Shown in pieces: positions 18,123-26,224 of a stretch of DNA of 64,000 nt. The position numbers and the translations under genes were made by a program. A model generated the notes under the pieces. That model was given only the letters and a program-made list of their open reading frames with translations. It had not been told where the DNA came from and searched no databases. Location: assembly GCF_000966265.1 (NCBI RefSeq), contig NZ_LANF01000009.1, positions 62,001 through 126,000 of the forward strand. Direction: 5' to 3'. Origin of the DNA: Palaeococcus ferrophilus DSM 13482 (lineage in GTDB: Archaea > Methanobacteriota_B > Thermococci > Thermococcales > Thermococcaceae). Every line of letters begins with the position of its first letter. Positions within the stretch are counted from its first letter, which is position 1.

Positions 18123-19115
18123 ATGAGGGATTACCTGCTTCCAAAAAAGAACTTCAGGGTTCTCTTTTTCATAGGCAAGGGGGGAGTGGGCAAGACTACC
18201 ACATCCGCGGCAGTTTCAGTGGGTCTTGCGGAGCACGGCTACCGGACGCTGATAGTCTCACTCGACCCAGCCCACAACCTCGGTGACGTGTTTATGACGA
18301 AACTCACGGACAAACCCAAGAGACTCACCGAGAACCTCTACGCGATGGAGCTCGACATGGAGAAGCTCATAAGGAACTACCTCAAACACCTGGAGGAGAA
18401 CCTCAAGCACATGTACCGCTACCTGACCGTCATAAACCTCGAGAAATACTTTGAAGTCCTCAGCTTCTCCCCTGGGATAGAGGAGTACGCCACCCTCGAG
18501 GCCATAAGGGACATACTGAAGGAAGGGGACGAGTGGGACATCATAGTCTTCGACACTCCGCCAACGGGGCTAACTCTAAGGGTCCTTGCCCTCCCCAAGG
18601 TCTCCCTTGTCTGGGTGGATAAGCTCACGGAGCTCAGGAAGAAGATACTGGAGCGCAGAAGGATGATAGGCAAAGTCCACGGGGAGAGGAAGTTTGTCGT
18701 TGAGGGCCAGGAGTTCAAGCTCCCGAGCAAAGAGGAGGAAGACCCCGTTATGAACGAGCTAACGGCGTACCGCGAGGAAATAGAGTTCGTGGATGCCATA
18801 CTAACCGACCCCGACAGAACCACCGTCGTGGCCGTCATGAACCCCGAGATGCTCCCGCTCTACGAGACTGAAAGGGCCCACGAATCCCTGAAGAAGTTCC
18901 GGATTCCCATGCGGCTCGTGGTGATAAATAAGGTCATCGAGCTTGAGGAAGAGGTACCAAAGATACGCGTCAAGATGGATGCACAGAAGAACGTCCTGAG
19001 GGAGGTTGAGGAGCGCTTCAGGGGCATGGACGTGGTTAAGGTTCCAATGTTCGAGGAGGAGCCGAGGGGTATGGAGTGGCTGAAGAAAGTGGGAGGCCTC
19101 GTCCTTGGAGAATAA
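18123..19115 (+). CDS. ArsA/Get3-family ATPase
   Basis: The 330-residue protein has a deviant Walker A GKGGVGKTT at 18-26, SLDPAHNLGDVF as switch I at about 46-57, and VFDTPPTGLTLR as switch II near 142-153, compared with DTAPTGHTLR in Get3 and ArsA. NKV in VVINKVIE is the base-recognition motif. The CxxC zinc motif of eukaryotic Get3 is absent. Family members act as dimeric ATP-driven targeting factors for tail-anchored proteins or as ArsB-linked arsenite pump ATPases; no arsB or arsR lies nearby. The context (two small paralogues upstream, DUF59 and a membrane-anchored protein downstream) argues for targeting or assembly rather than arsenic. Confidence 0.85.
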   Translation: MRDYLLPKKNFRVLFFIGKGGVGKTTTSAAVSVGLAEHGYRTLIVSLDPAHNLGDVFMTKLTDKPKRLTENLYAMELDMEKLIRNYLKHLEENLKHMYRYLTVINLEKYFEVLSFSPGIEEYATLEAIRDILKEGDEWDIIVFDTPPTGLTLRVLALPKVSLVWVDKLTELRKKILERRRMIGKVHGERKFVVEGQEFKLPSKEEEDPVMNELTAYREEIEFVDAILTDPDRTTVVAVMNPEMLPLYETERAHESLKKFRIPMRLVVINKVIELEEEVPKIRVKMDAQKNVLREVEERFRGMDVVKVPMFEEEPRGMEWLKKVGGLVLGE

Positions 19116-19407
19116 AATAATCGCCCTCTTAAGGAAGGTTAAGGAGCCCATAGCGGAGATGGACATAGTAAGCCTTGGAATCGTGAGCAAGGTTATGGTT
19201 GACGACGAAACGGGAAAGGTGACGGTATACCTTGACCTGGCCCACAGGACGCCCCACCACCCCTTTGAAATGGCCCTGAACTGGGCGGTCCACGCCAGAA
19301 TTGTGAAGGATGTGGTAAATGTTTTAGGGGAGAAGTTCCCAAACCTTGAAATACTCGACAGCATGACCCTTCAGAGGTATTATCCAATCGAGGAGGATGA
19401 GCTATGA
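19105..19407 (+). CDS. DUF59/MIP18-family protein
   Basis: The 100-residue product begins with a TTG inside the end of the ATPase gene and reads IIALLRKVKEPIAEMDIVSLGIVSKV. This is the DUF59 opening with the conserved acidic D-I-V-x-L-G-I-V segment. The usual later proline/cysteine-type motif is replaced by TPHHPFEMALNWAV. DUF59 proteins (SufT, PaaD, MIP18) help iron-sulfur protein maturation and are often next to P-loop ATPases of the Mrp/ApbC/ArsA class, which fits the neighbour here. It overlaps the next gene by 4 bases (ATGA). Confidence 0.75.
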   Translation: MENKIIALLRKVKEPIAEMDIVSLGIVSKVMVDDETGKVTVYLDLAHRTPHHPFEMALNWAVHARIVKDVVNVLGEKFPNLEILDSMTLQRYYPIEEDEL

Positions 19408-20072
19408 ATCTGAACATCTCCATTACACCCGGCCTGCTGCTTGGGATAATGGCTCTTGCGGGGATTGCCTCCTATCAGTTCTACAAGGGCAGGAAGCTGA
19501 ACCTCTACCTCATGGACTACTACCTCCGCTCCATTGAGGAGGTGGTGAAGCCCAAGGACAAGGACTACGTGTGGCTCGGGGGTTACATAGGCTTCCGCGC
19601 GGAGTACAAGGTGGACGAGGACAACCTGAGAAAGTTTGAGTACACTCTCACGCTCCTGCCGAGGCAGAGCATCCTATACTTCCCGATATCTCTCCTCACG
19701 AGCAGACATGACAAGCTATACTTCGTTGTGAAGCCCTACTCAAAGATAAAGCGCGAGGCCCACCTCATCCAGAAGGGCTACTACCGCTTCAAGCCGAAGA
19801 TAGAGAACGAACCCCTCCTTCAGAGGGACACGGTAGAGGTCAACGGCGTTGAATACGAGGCCCTCTTCGAGAAGAGGCGCGACCTATCACTCCTGCAGGA
19901 GTTTTTGAAGGGTTTCTCCAGACCGTCCAACGTCAAACACATCTCCCTTACCCCCAGCACGAACGTCCTCTACGTCTTCATGAAACCAGAGCCGGAGACC
20001 ATAGGGGAAGACGTCGGTCACATAGTGCGGTTCACCAACGAGAAGCTCAGGGAGGGCCCGTTCTCTTCTTGA
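19404..20072 (+). CDS. Membrane-anchored protein of unknown function
   Basis: The 222-residue product has one N-terminal hydrophobic segment at about residues 9-26 (GLLLGIMALAGIASYQF), followed by a basic RK, so the rest is probably cytoplasmic. The soluble part mixes strands and helices (DYVWLGGYIGFRAEYKV, RQSILYFPISLLTSRHDKLYFVV) and has no motif I recognise. Its start overlaps the DUF59 gene by 4 bases, so it is translationally coupled and is the last gene of the cstA/ArsA-like run. A role as the membrane receptor of the ATPase is conceivable but unproven. Confidence 0.75.
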   Translation: MNLNISITPGLLLGIMALAGIASYQFYKGRKLNLYLMDYYLRSIEEVVKPKDKDYVWLGGYIGFRAEYKVDEDNLRKFEYTLTLLPRQSILYFPISLLTSRHDKLYFVVKPYSKIKREAHLIQKGYYRFKPKIENEPLLQRDTVEVNGVEYEALFEKRRDLSLLQEFLKGFSRPSNVKHISLTPSTNVLYVFMKPEPETIGEDVGHIVRFTNEKLREGPFSS

Positions 20073-20134
20073 ATTTTCCTTTTCAAGCGCAACCTATTTA
20101 TTGGTTAAACTACAGGTTATACATGGTGATACTT

Positions 20135-20410
20135 GTGGTTAGCATCCGTCTGAAGGTCGGCCCGAAGGGCCAGATAGTCATCCCCAAGGTTTTCAGGGAG
20201 GCCTACGGGATTAAGGAGGGCGGGGAAGTTATAGTGGAGCCTACGGAGAGGGGACTGGTGATAATGCCCAAGAAAAGTAAGGAGGAGCTGATAAAAGAAC
20301 TCCTGGAATGGAAGCACAAGAGAGCAAAGGGGAAGCCCGCCAAACTCGGGGATCTCAAAGGGGTGAGCCTCGAAGACGAGTTCGACGAGGCCTGGGGGAT
20401 TGAAGAATGA
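20135..20410 (+). CDS. vapB: AbrB-fold antitoxin (VapB)
   Basis: The 91-residue product has the SpoVT/AbrB swapped-hairpin sequence IRLKVGPKGQIVIPKVFREAYGI...GGEVIVEPTERGLVIMPKK at the N-terminus and a toxin-binding helical tail (KEELIKELLEWKHKRAKGK). The GTG at 20135 is preferred because GGTGAT lies four bases before it; in-frame ATG 20123 overlaps that site. It overlaps the PIN toxin gene by 4 bases. It should bind the operon operator and neutralise VapC. Confidence 0.85.
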   Translation: MVSIRLKVGPKGQIVIPKVFREAYGIKEGGEVIVEPTERGLVIMPKKSKEELIKELLEWKHKRAKGKPAKLGDLKGVSLEDEFDEAWGIEE

Positions 20411-20811
20411 AGCTTTTCATTGACGCGAACCTGCTTGTGTATCTGCTAACAAAAACCCCCGATGAAGCAAAAAGGCTCGTGGAATTCTACGCGGATCTCG
20501 TGGAGAAACATGCCCTCTACACCAACCCTCTGGTGCTCGACGAGACCATCCACGTGTCGAAAAAGAAGTACAAAGTCCCCTATGATACCTCCATCCAGTT
20601 CATAGACGAAAAAGTTCTTCCATACGTCAACGTCCTCCCGCTGACTGTCCTCGATTACCTCACGGCCAAAGAGCTCATCCTCAAGTACAGCCTCCGTCCC
20701 TCGGATGCCCTCCACGCCGCCACGATTCAGAACAACGGCCTTCAGGCGATTGTGAGTGAGGATGAAGATTTTGATAAACTCCCCATTAAAAGGCTCTGGC
20801 TGGAGGTTTGA
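20407..20811 (+). CDS. vapC: PIN-domain ribonuclease toxin (VapC)
   Basis: The 134-residue PIN-domain protein has the acidic residues expected of the active site: Asp6 (FIDANLL), Glu46 (LDETIH), Asp100 (RPSDALHAAT) and Asp119/121 (SEDEDFD). VapC toxins cut specific RNAs with Mg2+ or Mn2+. It forms a toxin-antitoxin pair with the overlapping vapB. The lipase gene starts 3 bases after its stop, so VapBC may drive the downstream genes. Confidence 0.88.
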   Translation: MKLFIDANLLVYLLTKTPDEAKRLVEFYADLVEKHALYTNPLVLDETIHVSKKKYKVPYDTSIQFIDEKVLPYVNVLPLTVLDYLTAKELILKYSLRPSDALHAATIQNNGLQAIVSEDEDFDKLPIKRLWLEV

Positions 20812-20814
20812 GGT

Positions 20815-21642
20815 ATGGAACTCTACAGAGCTAAATTCGGCACTCCAGAGAGGGGGTGGGTGGTTCTCGTCCACGGCCTCGGCGAGCACAGCGGGCGCTA
20901 CGGGAAGCTCATAGAACTCCTCAACGGTGCAGGCTTTGGAGTTTACGCCTTCGACTGGCCCGGACACGGAAAGAGCCCCGGCAAGAGGGGACACACGAGT
21001 GTCGAAGAGGCTATGAAAATAATTGATTCCATAATTGAAGAATTAGGTGAAAAGCCCTTCCTCTTCGGACACAGCCTCGGCGGTCTGACAGTTATCAGGT
21101 ACGCAGAGACTAGGCCGGATAAGATAATGGGCGTCGTCGCTTCATCCCCAGCCCTGGCCAAAAGCCCCAAAACGCCGAGCTTCATGGTGGCCCTCGCCAA
21201 AGTCCTGGGGAGGATAACCCCCGGACTGAGCCTCTCCAACGGCCTCGACCCGAAGCTCCTCTCAAGAAACCCCGACGCCGTGAAGCGCTACATCGAAGAC
21301 CCCCTCGTCCACGACAGAATCTCTGGGAAGCTCGGCATGAGCGTCTTCGACAACATGGAGAGGGCGCACAAAGAGGCAGAGAGAATTAAGGCTCCAGTTC
21401 TCCTTCTCGTGGGCACGGCCGATATTATAACACCACCGGAGGGCTCAAGGAGGCTCTTCGAAGAGCTTAAAGTGAAGGACAAAACGATCATGGAGTTTAA
21501 GGGTGCGTACCACGAAATCTTTGAGGACCCTGAATGGGGCGAGGAGTTCCACAGGGCGATAGTGGAGTGGCTCGTGTCGCATTCCAGGGGAGATTTGGAA
21601 TGGGCGTCAGCAGAAAGGGCATCTTCCATTATGGGGGACTGA
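20815..21642 (+). CDS. Alpha/beta-hydrolase, lysophospholipase/monoacylglycerol lipase type
   Basis: The 275-residue product has WVVLVHGLGEHSGRYG (oxyanion strand), FDWPGHGKSPGKRG, nucleophile elbow FGHSLGG with Ser87, acid Asp203 in VGTADIITPPEGS and His233 in GAYHEIFEDPE. This is the PldB/monoglyceride-lipase lineage. It has no signal peptide. The C-terminus runs past the usual end (RGDLEWASAERASSIMGD) and overlaps the start of the next gene by 43 bases. It probably hydrolyses acyl esters in the cytosol. Confidence 0.88.
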   Translation: MELYRAKFGTPERGWVVLVHGLGEHSGRYGKLIELLNGAGFGVYAFDWPGHGKSPGKRGHTSVEEAMKIIDSIIEELGEKPFLFGHSLGGLTVIRYAETRPDKIMGVVASSPALAKSPKTPSFMVALAKVLGRITPGLSLSNGLDPKLLSRNPDAVKRYIEDPLVHDRISGKLGMSVFDNMERAHKEAERIKAPVLLLVGTADIITPPEGSRRLFEELKVKDKTIMEFKGAYHEIFEDPEWGEEFHRAIVEWLVSHSRGDLEWASAERASSIMGD

Positions 21643-22232
21643 TCCCCCTCCTCACACTCCCGTGGCTCGGGACGACGTGGGTTATCTTCACGGTTCTCGC
21701 GGTGGTGCACCGCTTCCGGGAGAGGGTGTGGAGACTCTATCGGAAATACGGAGGCAATTTTAAAGCGTATCTGCTCGTTGGCATGGCATCCGCCTACCTG
21801 GTGGAAGTGCTTGCCGTAATTGACAACCTCAAACTTCCTCCTGAAGAGAGAATACTCCTCAACCCCGACCCGCTGACAGACCTGTACCTGGCCTTTGCCT
21901 ACTATTTCCCCTTCGCCCTCTACTGGGGGCTGGCAGTGAGGCGGTACGACTACTCCTGGCGGGAGGTTTTCCTGATAGGCGGGGCAATCGGCATCCTAAT
22001 GGAGCAGATGGGGGCGGTCTTTCTCTCGTTCAACCCGGTGGCGTGGCTCTACGTTCTCCTCGTCTACGGCTCCTACAAAGCCATTCCAGTACTCGTGGCG
22101 GAGGACTGCCTGAGGAAAAGGGAGAGGAGACAGATTGGGATGTGGAAGAAGCTCGTCCTCGGTCTCCTGGTTGAGTTCGCGGCATTCGTCTCGGCCGGGG
22201 CGTTGCTGTGGGTTTTTGGAATCGCTCTGTAG
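21600..22232 (+). CDS. Integral membrane protein, unknown function
   Basis: The 210-residue protein has about six hydrophobic segments (for example IPLLTLPWLGTTWVIFTVLAV, YLLVGMASAYLVEVLAVI, LAFAYYFPFALYWGLAV, VFLIGGAIGILMEQMGAVF, VAWLYVLLVYGSYKAIPVLV and LVLGLLVEFAAFVSAGALL). No transporter or enzyme motif is apparent. The ATG at 21600 lies inside the lipase gene behind GGGGAGATTTGG, giving an overlap of 43 bases and suggesting coupled expression. Confidence 0.7.
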   Translation: MGVSRKGIFHYGGLIPLLTLPWLGTTWVIFTVLAVVHRFRERVWRLYRKYGGNFKAYLLVGMASAYLVEVLAVIDNLKLPPEERILLNPDPLTDLYLAFAYYFPFALYWGLAVRRYDYSWREVFLIGGAIGILMEQMGAVFLSFNPVAWLYVLLVYGSYKAIPVLVAEDCLRKRERRQIGMWKKLVLGLLVEFAAFVSAGALLWVFGIAL

Positions 22233-22339
22233 TATGAAAGCCAGCACTTATCACAACCCTTTTATCGAGCGAGGTAGAAGGAATCCATTGGGAGGCTCGA
22301 CTTAGGGCAGATAGCGGCACGCAATCCCGGGTGGCTTCG

Positions 22340-23173
22340 ATGCTCCTCGACACTTTTCCCAGGTTCCTTGAGGAGTGGGACGGAAGCGTAGACAGCTGGC
22401 TTCGGTATATTCGAGAATATCCTAAGCTATTTGAGAAAATAAAGTGGGACTACGAGCGCTACAAAATGGACTGGAGGGAGTTCACACAGGTACCCTCAAA
22501 ACGAAACGTGGAGGAACTCGTCCTTGCCCACGAAAACCTGCTTGAGGTCCTTCCAAGGGTGGAAAACCAGATTGAGGGGATTTTTGGTATCAAACCGGAG
22601 GACTACAACGTGGTTATCTACGTAGGCCTCGAAAACGGTGCCGGCTGGGTGAGCGAATTCCTTGGAAAGCCCTCCGTCCTGTTCGGCCTTGAGGCGATAG
22701 CGGAGCTTGGCTGGTACGAGAGGTTCGAGGGGCTGGTAGCTCACGAGCTCGGCCACGTGGTTCACTGGCTCATAAGGGGGGAGAACATAGAGGAACGTGA
22801 GAACGAACCCGCGATGTGGCTCTACACCGAGGGCTTTGCCCAGCGGGTTGAGGACTCCGTGACCGGAAGGCCCTGGCACCTAGAGGAGGAAGGGTGGTTC
22901 GAGTGGTGTGAGGAGAACGAGGGGCTTCTGAAGAGGGAATTCCTCAGGAGGATTGAGGAGAACGAACCCCTGAACCCGTTTTTCGGCTCATGGTACACGC
23001 TCTTCGGGAGGCAGTTCACCGGCTACTACCTCGGTTACGCCTTCATACGCTGGCTTGAGGGTTTTTACCCCACCGAAAAAATCGCAAAGCTCGAAAGGGG
23101 TGAAATCATGGACGCCATTCTCCGCTTCCTGGGGCAACGGGGAGATGCTGGACATGAGGAAACTCGTCCTTGA
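22340..23173 (+). CDS. Predicted zinc metallopeptidase (HELGH, gluzincin-like)
   Basis: The 277-residue product has a zinc-binding HELGH at 135-139 (FEGLVAHELGHVVHW) and a probable third ligand Glu164 in LYTEGFAQRVED, the HExxH...E pattern of gluzincin peptidases. It has no signal peptide, so it is cytosolic. The closest general description is a DUF2268-like predicted Zn-protease, but I cannot assign the family with certainty. ATG 22340 is chosen over GTG 22331 since GGGTGG overlaps the latter. TATA-like CCTTTTATCG lies near 22258. It overlaps the next gene by 20 bases. Confidence 0.72.
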   Translation: MLLDTFPRFLEEWDGSVDSWLRYIREYPKLFEKIKWDYERYKMDWREFTQVPSKRNVEELVLAHENLLEVLPRVENQIEGIFGIKPEDYNVVIYVGLENGAGWVSEFLGKPSVLFGLEAIAELGWYERFEGLVAHELGHVVHWLIRGENIEERENEPAMWLYTEGFAQRVEDSVTGRPWHLEEEGWFEWCEENEGLLKREFLRRIEENEPLNPFFGSWYTLFGRQFTGYYLGYAFIRWLEGFYPTEKIAKLERGEIMDAILRFLGQRGDAGHEETRP

Positions 23174-24068
23174 GGCCTATGAGCTTAAGTTCATGAGACG
23201 GCTATTCACGGTATTCCTCGTTCTTTTCGTCTCCATGGTCACACTGATGCTCCTTAACCTCGCGAGGGGAGGGGCCCCGAGAGAGGCTTTCACGGGGATT
23301 CTGATATACGTCATCTTCGCGGCCATTGTAACTGCCCTGATGGTCTTCTCGCTTAGGAAGATGGGGGAGGGCCCCAAAAAGGCCGCCCGGCTGGCCGGGG
23401 AGACCATGCTCGAGGGAAACCGCCTCGTGTTTCCGGCGGAACTCGAGTTCGAATACGGAAGGGTCGTCCTCATCGATCATCCAAAACGGCGGCGGCCGGA
23501 CCGGGGATTCAAAGCCCTGGGAATGGCGAAGGCCTCAGTCATCGAGTTCCAGGATCAGGAGTTCAAGATCGTGGCCAGGGGAGAGGAGGGGTTTGCGAGC
23601 CTTCCCGCGATACGGGTGATAACAAAGCCCTACGAAAGGGTTGTCCTCCTATTCCTAACCGACAGGGGGCGTGTGGTCGGCAAAAGGCTCATCGCCGGCA
23701 CGGAGGATGGGCTGGATGTTGAAGTGGAGGGGAGAGGCAGGGAGCTGGTTGGGAAGTTCTACCGCCTCAGGGAGGGGAGAAAGATCAATGTGCTCATTAA
23801 CATCCCGGAGAATCCAAGCGTCAGCGTGAAGGTTGCGGACTCCTCGAGCCCGGAGTTTCGGTATTCAATGCTCCCCTACGAAAAGACCGTGGTGTTCTGC
23901 CCCTCGGGGGGTCTGAGCGTGGGAAACCTAACGAGAAGCCTCGGCTACTCCTTCCTGGTCCTCGGGCACGGGGAGTTCCTCCTGAAGTTCACACTCCCAG
24001 GGCCAAGGGGGAAGGAGCTGGGGGCCTATAAGTTTGAGGTCGTGCTCGGTGAGAAAGAGGGCTGGTAG
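23154..24068 (+). CDS. Two-helix membrane-anchored protein with soluble domain
   Basis: The 304-residue product starts inside the metallopeptidase gene (ATG 23154, behind GGGGAG). It has two hydrophobic helices near residues 16-34 (LFTVFLVLFVSMVTLMLLN) and 45-62 (FTGILIYVIFAAIVTALMV). A soluble beta-rich part of about 230 residues follows and looks like repeated beta sandwiches (VKVADSSSPEFRYSMLPYEKTVV, GHGEFLLKFTLPGP). I do not recognise the family. Coupling to the metallopeptidase gene suggests a substrate or membrane partner. Confidence 0.68.
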   Translation: MRKLVLEAYELKFMRRLFTVFLVLFVSMVTLMLLNLARGGAPREAFTGILIYVIFAAIVTALMVFSLRKMGEGPKKAARLAGETMLEGNRLVFPAELEFEYGRVVLIDHPKRRRPDRGFKALGMAKASVIEFQDQEFKIVARGEEGFASLPAIRVITKPYERVVLLFLTDRGRVVGKRLIAGTEDGLDVEVEGRGRELVGKFYRLREGRKINVLINIPENPSVSVKVADSSSPEFRYSMLPYEKTVVFCPSGGLSVGNLTRSLGYSFLVLGHGEFLLKFTLPGPRGKELGAYKFEVVLGEKEGW

Positions 24069-24077
24069 CTTTGGGGA

Positions 24078-24593
24078 CTAAAACTTCACTCTCTCAACGC
24101 GGTAGTAAACAACGTCGTTGTCCTCGTCAACAACGGCCATCACCATGTTTTTCCTAACGCCGTGGGCGACCCTGACGCGCGCGGTGAGGTCGTTGGGCAC
24201 CATTTTTTTATTCTCCCCCACGACCCACACGAGCCAGTCAGCGTGCTCCTCCATTCCCCTCCGGTAAACGCGGAAGTGCGAGCCGTACTTGAGGGCCGTC
24301 TTCACGATGTAGCCCCTCTTCCTCAAATCCCTGTAAACCAGGAACTTCAGATCAAAGCCCTCGTCCTTCTTCCTCGCGAGGTCGAAGAGCTCCCTCAGCG
24401 AGAGCTCCCTATCGCCGTCGAAAACCCGTATCTTTCCCCACTCCATTAGGTACGCCGCCTCGATGAGCGAGAGGAACAGCTTGCCCTCAATGACCTCTCC
24501 AAAGTAGCGCTTATTGTAGAACTGGTTTATGGCCTTCTCCCTCTCCGAGAAGACCCTCTCACCGCTGAGATAGAACGCTATGGGTTCCTTCAT
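24078..24593 (-). CDS. endA: tRNA-splicing endonuclease EndA
   Basis: The 171-residue product has the EndA nuclease domain: YGSHFRVYRRGMEEHADWLVWVV with probable catalytic Tyr110 and His117, and GVRKNMVMAV with Lys148. The residue spacing from His to Lys matches the archaeal enzyme. It cuts bulge-helix-bulge introns in pre-tRNA and pre-rRNA. The size fits the homotetrameric or homodimeric archaeal type. It overlaps rimI by 4 bases on the same strand. Confidence 0.93.
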   Translation of the reverse strand: MKEPIAFYLSGERVFSEREKAINQFYNKRYFGEVIEGKLFLSLIEAAYLMEWGKIRVFDGDRELSLRELFDLARKKDEGFDLKFLVYRDLRKRGYIVKTALKYGSHFRVYRRGMEEHADWLVWVVGENKKMVPNDLTARVRVAHGVRKNMVMAVVDEDNDVVYYRVERVKF

Positions 24594-25099
24594 GAGTCCT
24601 GCCCCCAGTCGTCCCTCCTTAGCACCATGTAGTAGGCGTCCTCGCCGTCCGAGTAGTATGCCTTCACCCTCTTGAGCACACGGAAGCCAAGCTTCAGGTA
24701 CAGGTTTATAGCCCTTTCGTTGCTCACCCTGACCTCAAGGCCTATGTACTTCGCGCCAAGGCCGAAGAGACGCTCTATCACCTCAACCATGAGGGCCTTG
24801 CCTATGCCATTCCCCCTGTACTCCGGGTCAACCGCTATGCTCATTATGTGGCCCTCAAGGTCGGGCCTCAGGTAGCCCATGACGTAGCCGACCACCTTGC
24901 CAGCATACTCCGCGACGAGGAAGGTCTGGGGGTTGTTCTCGAGAAAGACTATGAAAATCCCGCGGGGGTACTTCTCCCTGAACGAGGAGTGCTCTATCCT
25001 CATTATGTCGGGCAGGTCAAAGAGCTTGGCCGAGCGGATTGCCACGAGGCCAATGGGAACCCTCTTTGGAAGGGGCAAATCCCTGGACGATATGCTCAT
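24590..25099 (-). CDS. rimI: N-terminal acetyltransferase, RimI-type GNAT
   Basis: The 169-residue GNAT protein has the acetyl-CoA loop VDPEYRGNGIGKALM at about 91-105 and the VRVSNERAINLYLKLGF motif typical of RimI/Naa10-like enzymes. It acetylates protein N-termini. A TATA-like TTATAAATT on the minus strand lies near 25120-25128. It is first in an operon with endA. Confidence 0.9.
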   Translation of the reverse strand: MSISSRDLPLPKRVPIGLVAIRSAKLFDLPDIMRIEHSSFREKYPRGIFIVFLENNPQTFLVAEYAGKVVGYVMGYLRPDLEGHIMSIAVDPEYRGNGIGKALMVEVIERLFGLGAKYIGLEVRVSNERAINLYLKLGFRVLKRVKAYYSDGEDAYYMVLRRDDWGQDS

Positions 25100-25164
25100 G
25101 TTTTAGATTTCCGCCGGGAAATTTATAATGTTATTGGCGCCCGCTTTGAGAGGTTACTCAGCAA

Positions 25165-25180
25165 AAAAGTTTTAAAAAAC
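25165..25180 (+). promoter_or_regulatory. TATA box of the LAGLIDADG endonuclease gene
   Basis: AAAGTTTTAAAAAAC lies about 25 bases before ATG 25198, a spacing that predicts a leaderless transcript. Confidence 0.5.
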
Positions 25181-25197
25181 GCATACCAGTGGTTAAC

Positions 25198-26013
25198 ATG
25201 CGCGATCTCCGGGAGCTCTCGCAGGAGGAAATCGAGGGGATCCAGAGGCATGTACTAAGCCTTAGAGACGAAGGGCTTAGCTACTCCCACATTGTTCGGA
25301 AAATTGCCGAAGAGCGCAATGTGAGGATTTCCAAAGCCACTGTTCTGCGCTGGTGCAAAGGGACGCACAACACATTCAACAGAACGAAAAGGGTTAATCT
25401 GAAACCTTCAGCGCCGTTGGCCTACATTATAGGAACCTACCTAGGAGACGCCACCGCCGTGGAGAAAAGCAACTACCGCTACGCGATAAGGCTCAAGGTC
25501 GTTGACAGGGAGTTCGCAGAGGCCTTTGCCGGAGCGTTGAGCGAAATCGGCCTCAGTCCATCACTCGGCTTTGAGAGAAACACCGGAAGAAGTAATAGGT
25601 GGTACGTTGAAGCCTACGGAAAGGGTCTCTTCAACTTCCTGAGAGGGCCTGAGGATAGGCTTTTTGAGGTTGCAAAGGCGTACCCGAGGGAGTTTTTGAG
25701 GGGGTTCTTTGACAGCGAGGGAAGTGCGATTGTTTCTAATGGGAGAGCCCGTGTTGAGGCATGCAACTACGATTTAGAAGTCATAAAACTCTGCAGAGAG
25801 CTGCTTAGTGAATTGGGGATACTTTCGAGGATTTACAGAACAAAACACAAAGGACAATCCGTGATAATACACGGGAAACAATATCACTACACCTCAGACC
25901 TATTCACACTTATGATAAACCAGAAAGACAGTGTGTACAGGTACATGAGAGAAGTAGGATTCACTATTCGCAGAAAACAGAACAAACTGTTAGCTCATTT
26001 TAAGTTGTTGTAA
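25198..26013 (+). CDS. Free-standing LAGLIDADG homing endonuclease with N-terminal HTH
   Basis: The 271-residue product has residues about 5-60 as a helix-turn-helix (LSYSHIVRKIAEERNVRISKATVLRW). Two LAGLIDADG motifs follow: PLAYIIGTYLGDA near 80 and YPREFLRGFFDSEGS near 167, the second with the acidic catalytic residue. It has the size and motif spacing of single-chain two-motif homing endonucleases but is not inside an intein or intron. The TATA box at 25165-25180 places transcription start almost on ATG 25198, which is why I prefer it to GTG 25189. The 3' end lies 42 bases from the 3' end of initiator tRNA-Met, convergent. The last third is richer in A/T than its neighbours, hinting at transfer. 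Confidence 0.82.
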   Translation: MRDLRELSQEEIEGIQRHVLSLRDEGLSYSHIVRKIAEERNVRISKATVLRWCKGTHNTFNRTKRVNLKPSAPLAYIIGTYLGDATAVEKSNYRYAIRLKVVDREFAEAFAGALSEIGLSPSLGFERNTGRSNRWYVEAYGKGLFNFLRGPEDRLFEVAKAYPREFLRGFFDSEGSAIVSNGRARVEACNYDLEVIKLCRELLSELGILSRIYRTKHKGQSVIIHGKQYHYTSDLFTLMINQKDSVYRYMREVGFTIRRKQNKLLAHFKLL

Positions 26014-26055
26014 CAGAGAACGACGATATCATGGGACAATGGAACAAAAGGCTTA

Positions 26056-26130
26056 TAGCGGGGGGAGGATTTGAACCTCCGACCTCCGGGTTATGAGCCC
26101 GGCGGGCACTCCTAGCTGCCCCACCCCGCT
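26056..26130 (-). tRNA. Initiator tRNA-Met (anticodon CAT)
   Basis: The minus-strand sequence folds as acceptor AGCGGGG/CCCCGCT with the A1-T72 pair characteristic of archaeal initiators. The anticodon stem CCGGG/CCCGG has the three G-C pairs of initiator tRNAs around loop CTCATAA. The T-arm is GGAGG-TTCAAAT-CCTCC. CCA is not encoded. A TATA element CTTATAAAGCC lies at 26161-26171 on the minus strand. Confidence 0.93.
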
Positions 26131-26224
26131 GCTCGACCCGATACATACTACCCCACGTCGGCTTTATAAGTGTTGCGGTGGTATGCTTTTATACCTTCCC
26201 TCCCCAGATAGCCACGGTGGTGAC

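Noticed and set aside
18123-19115. Arsenite-pump ATPase (ArsA in the strict sense).
   Set aside because: No arsB, arsR or arsenate reductase nearby, single ATPase domain, and the operon context is different; described as ArsA/Get3-family only.
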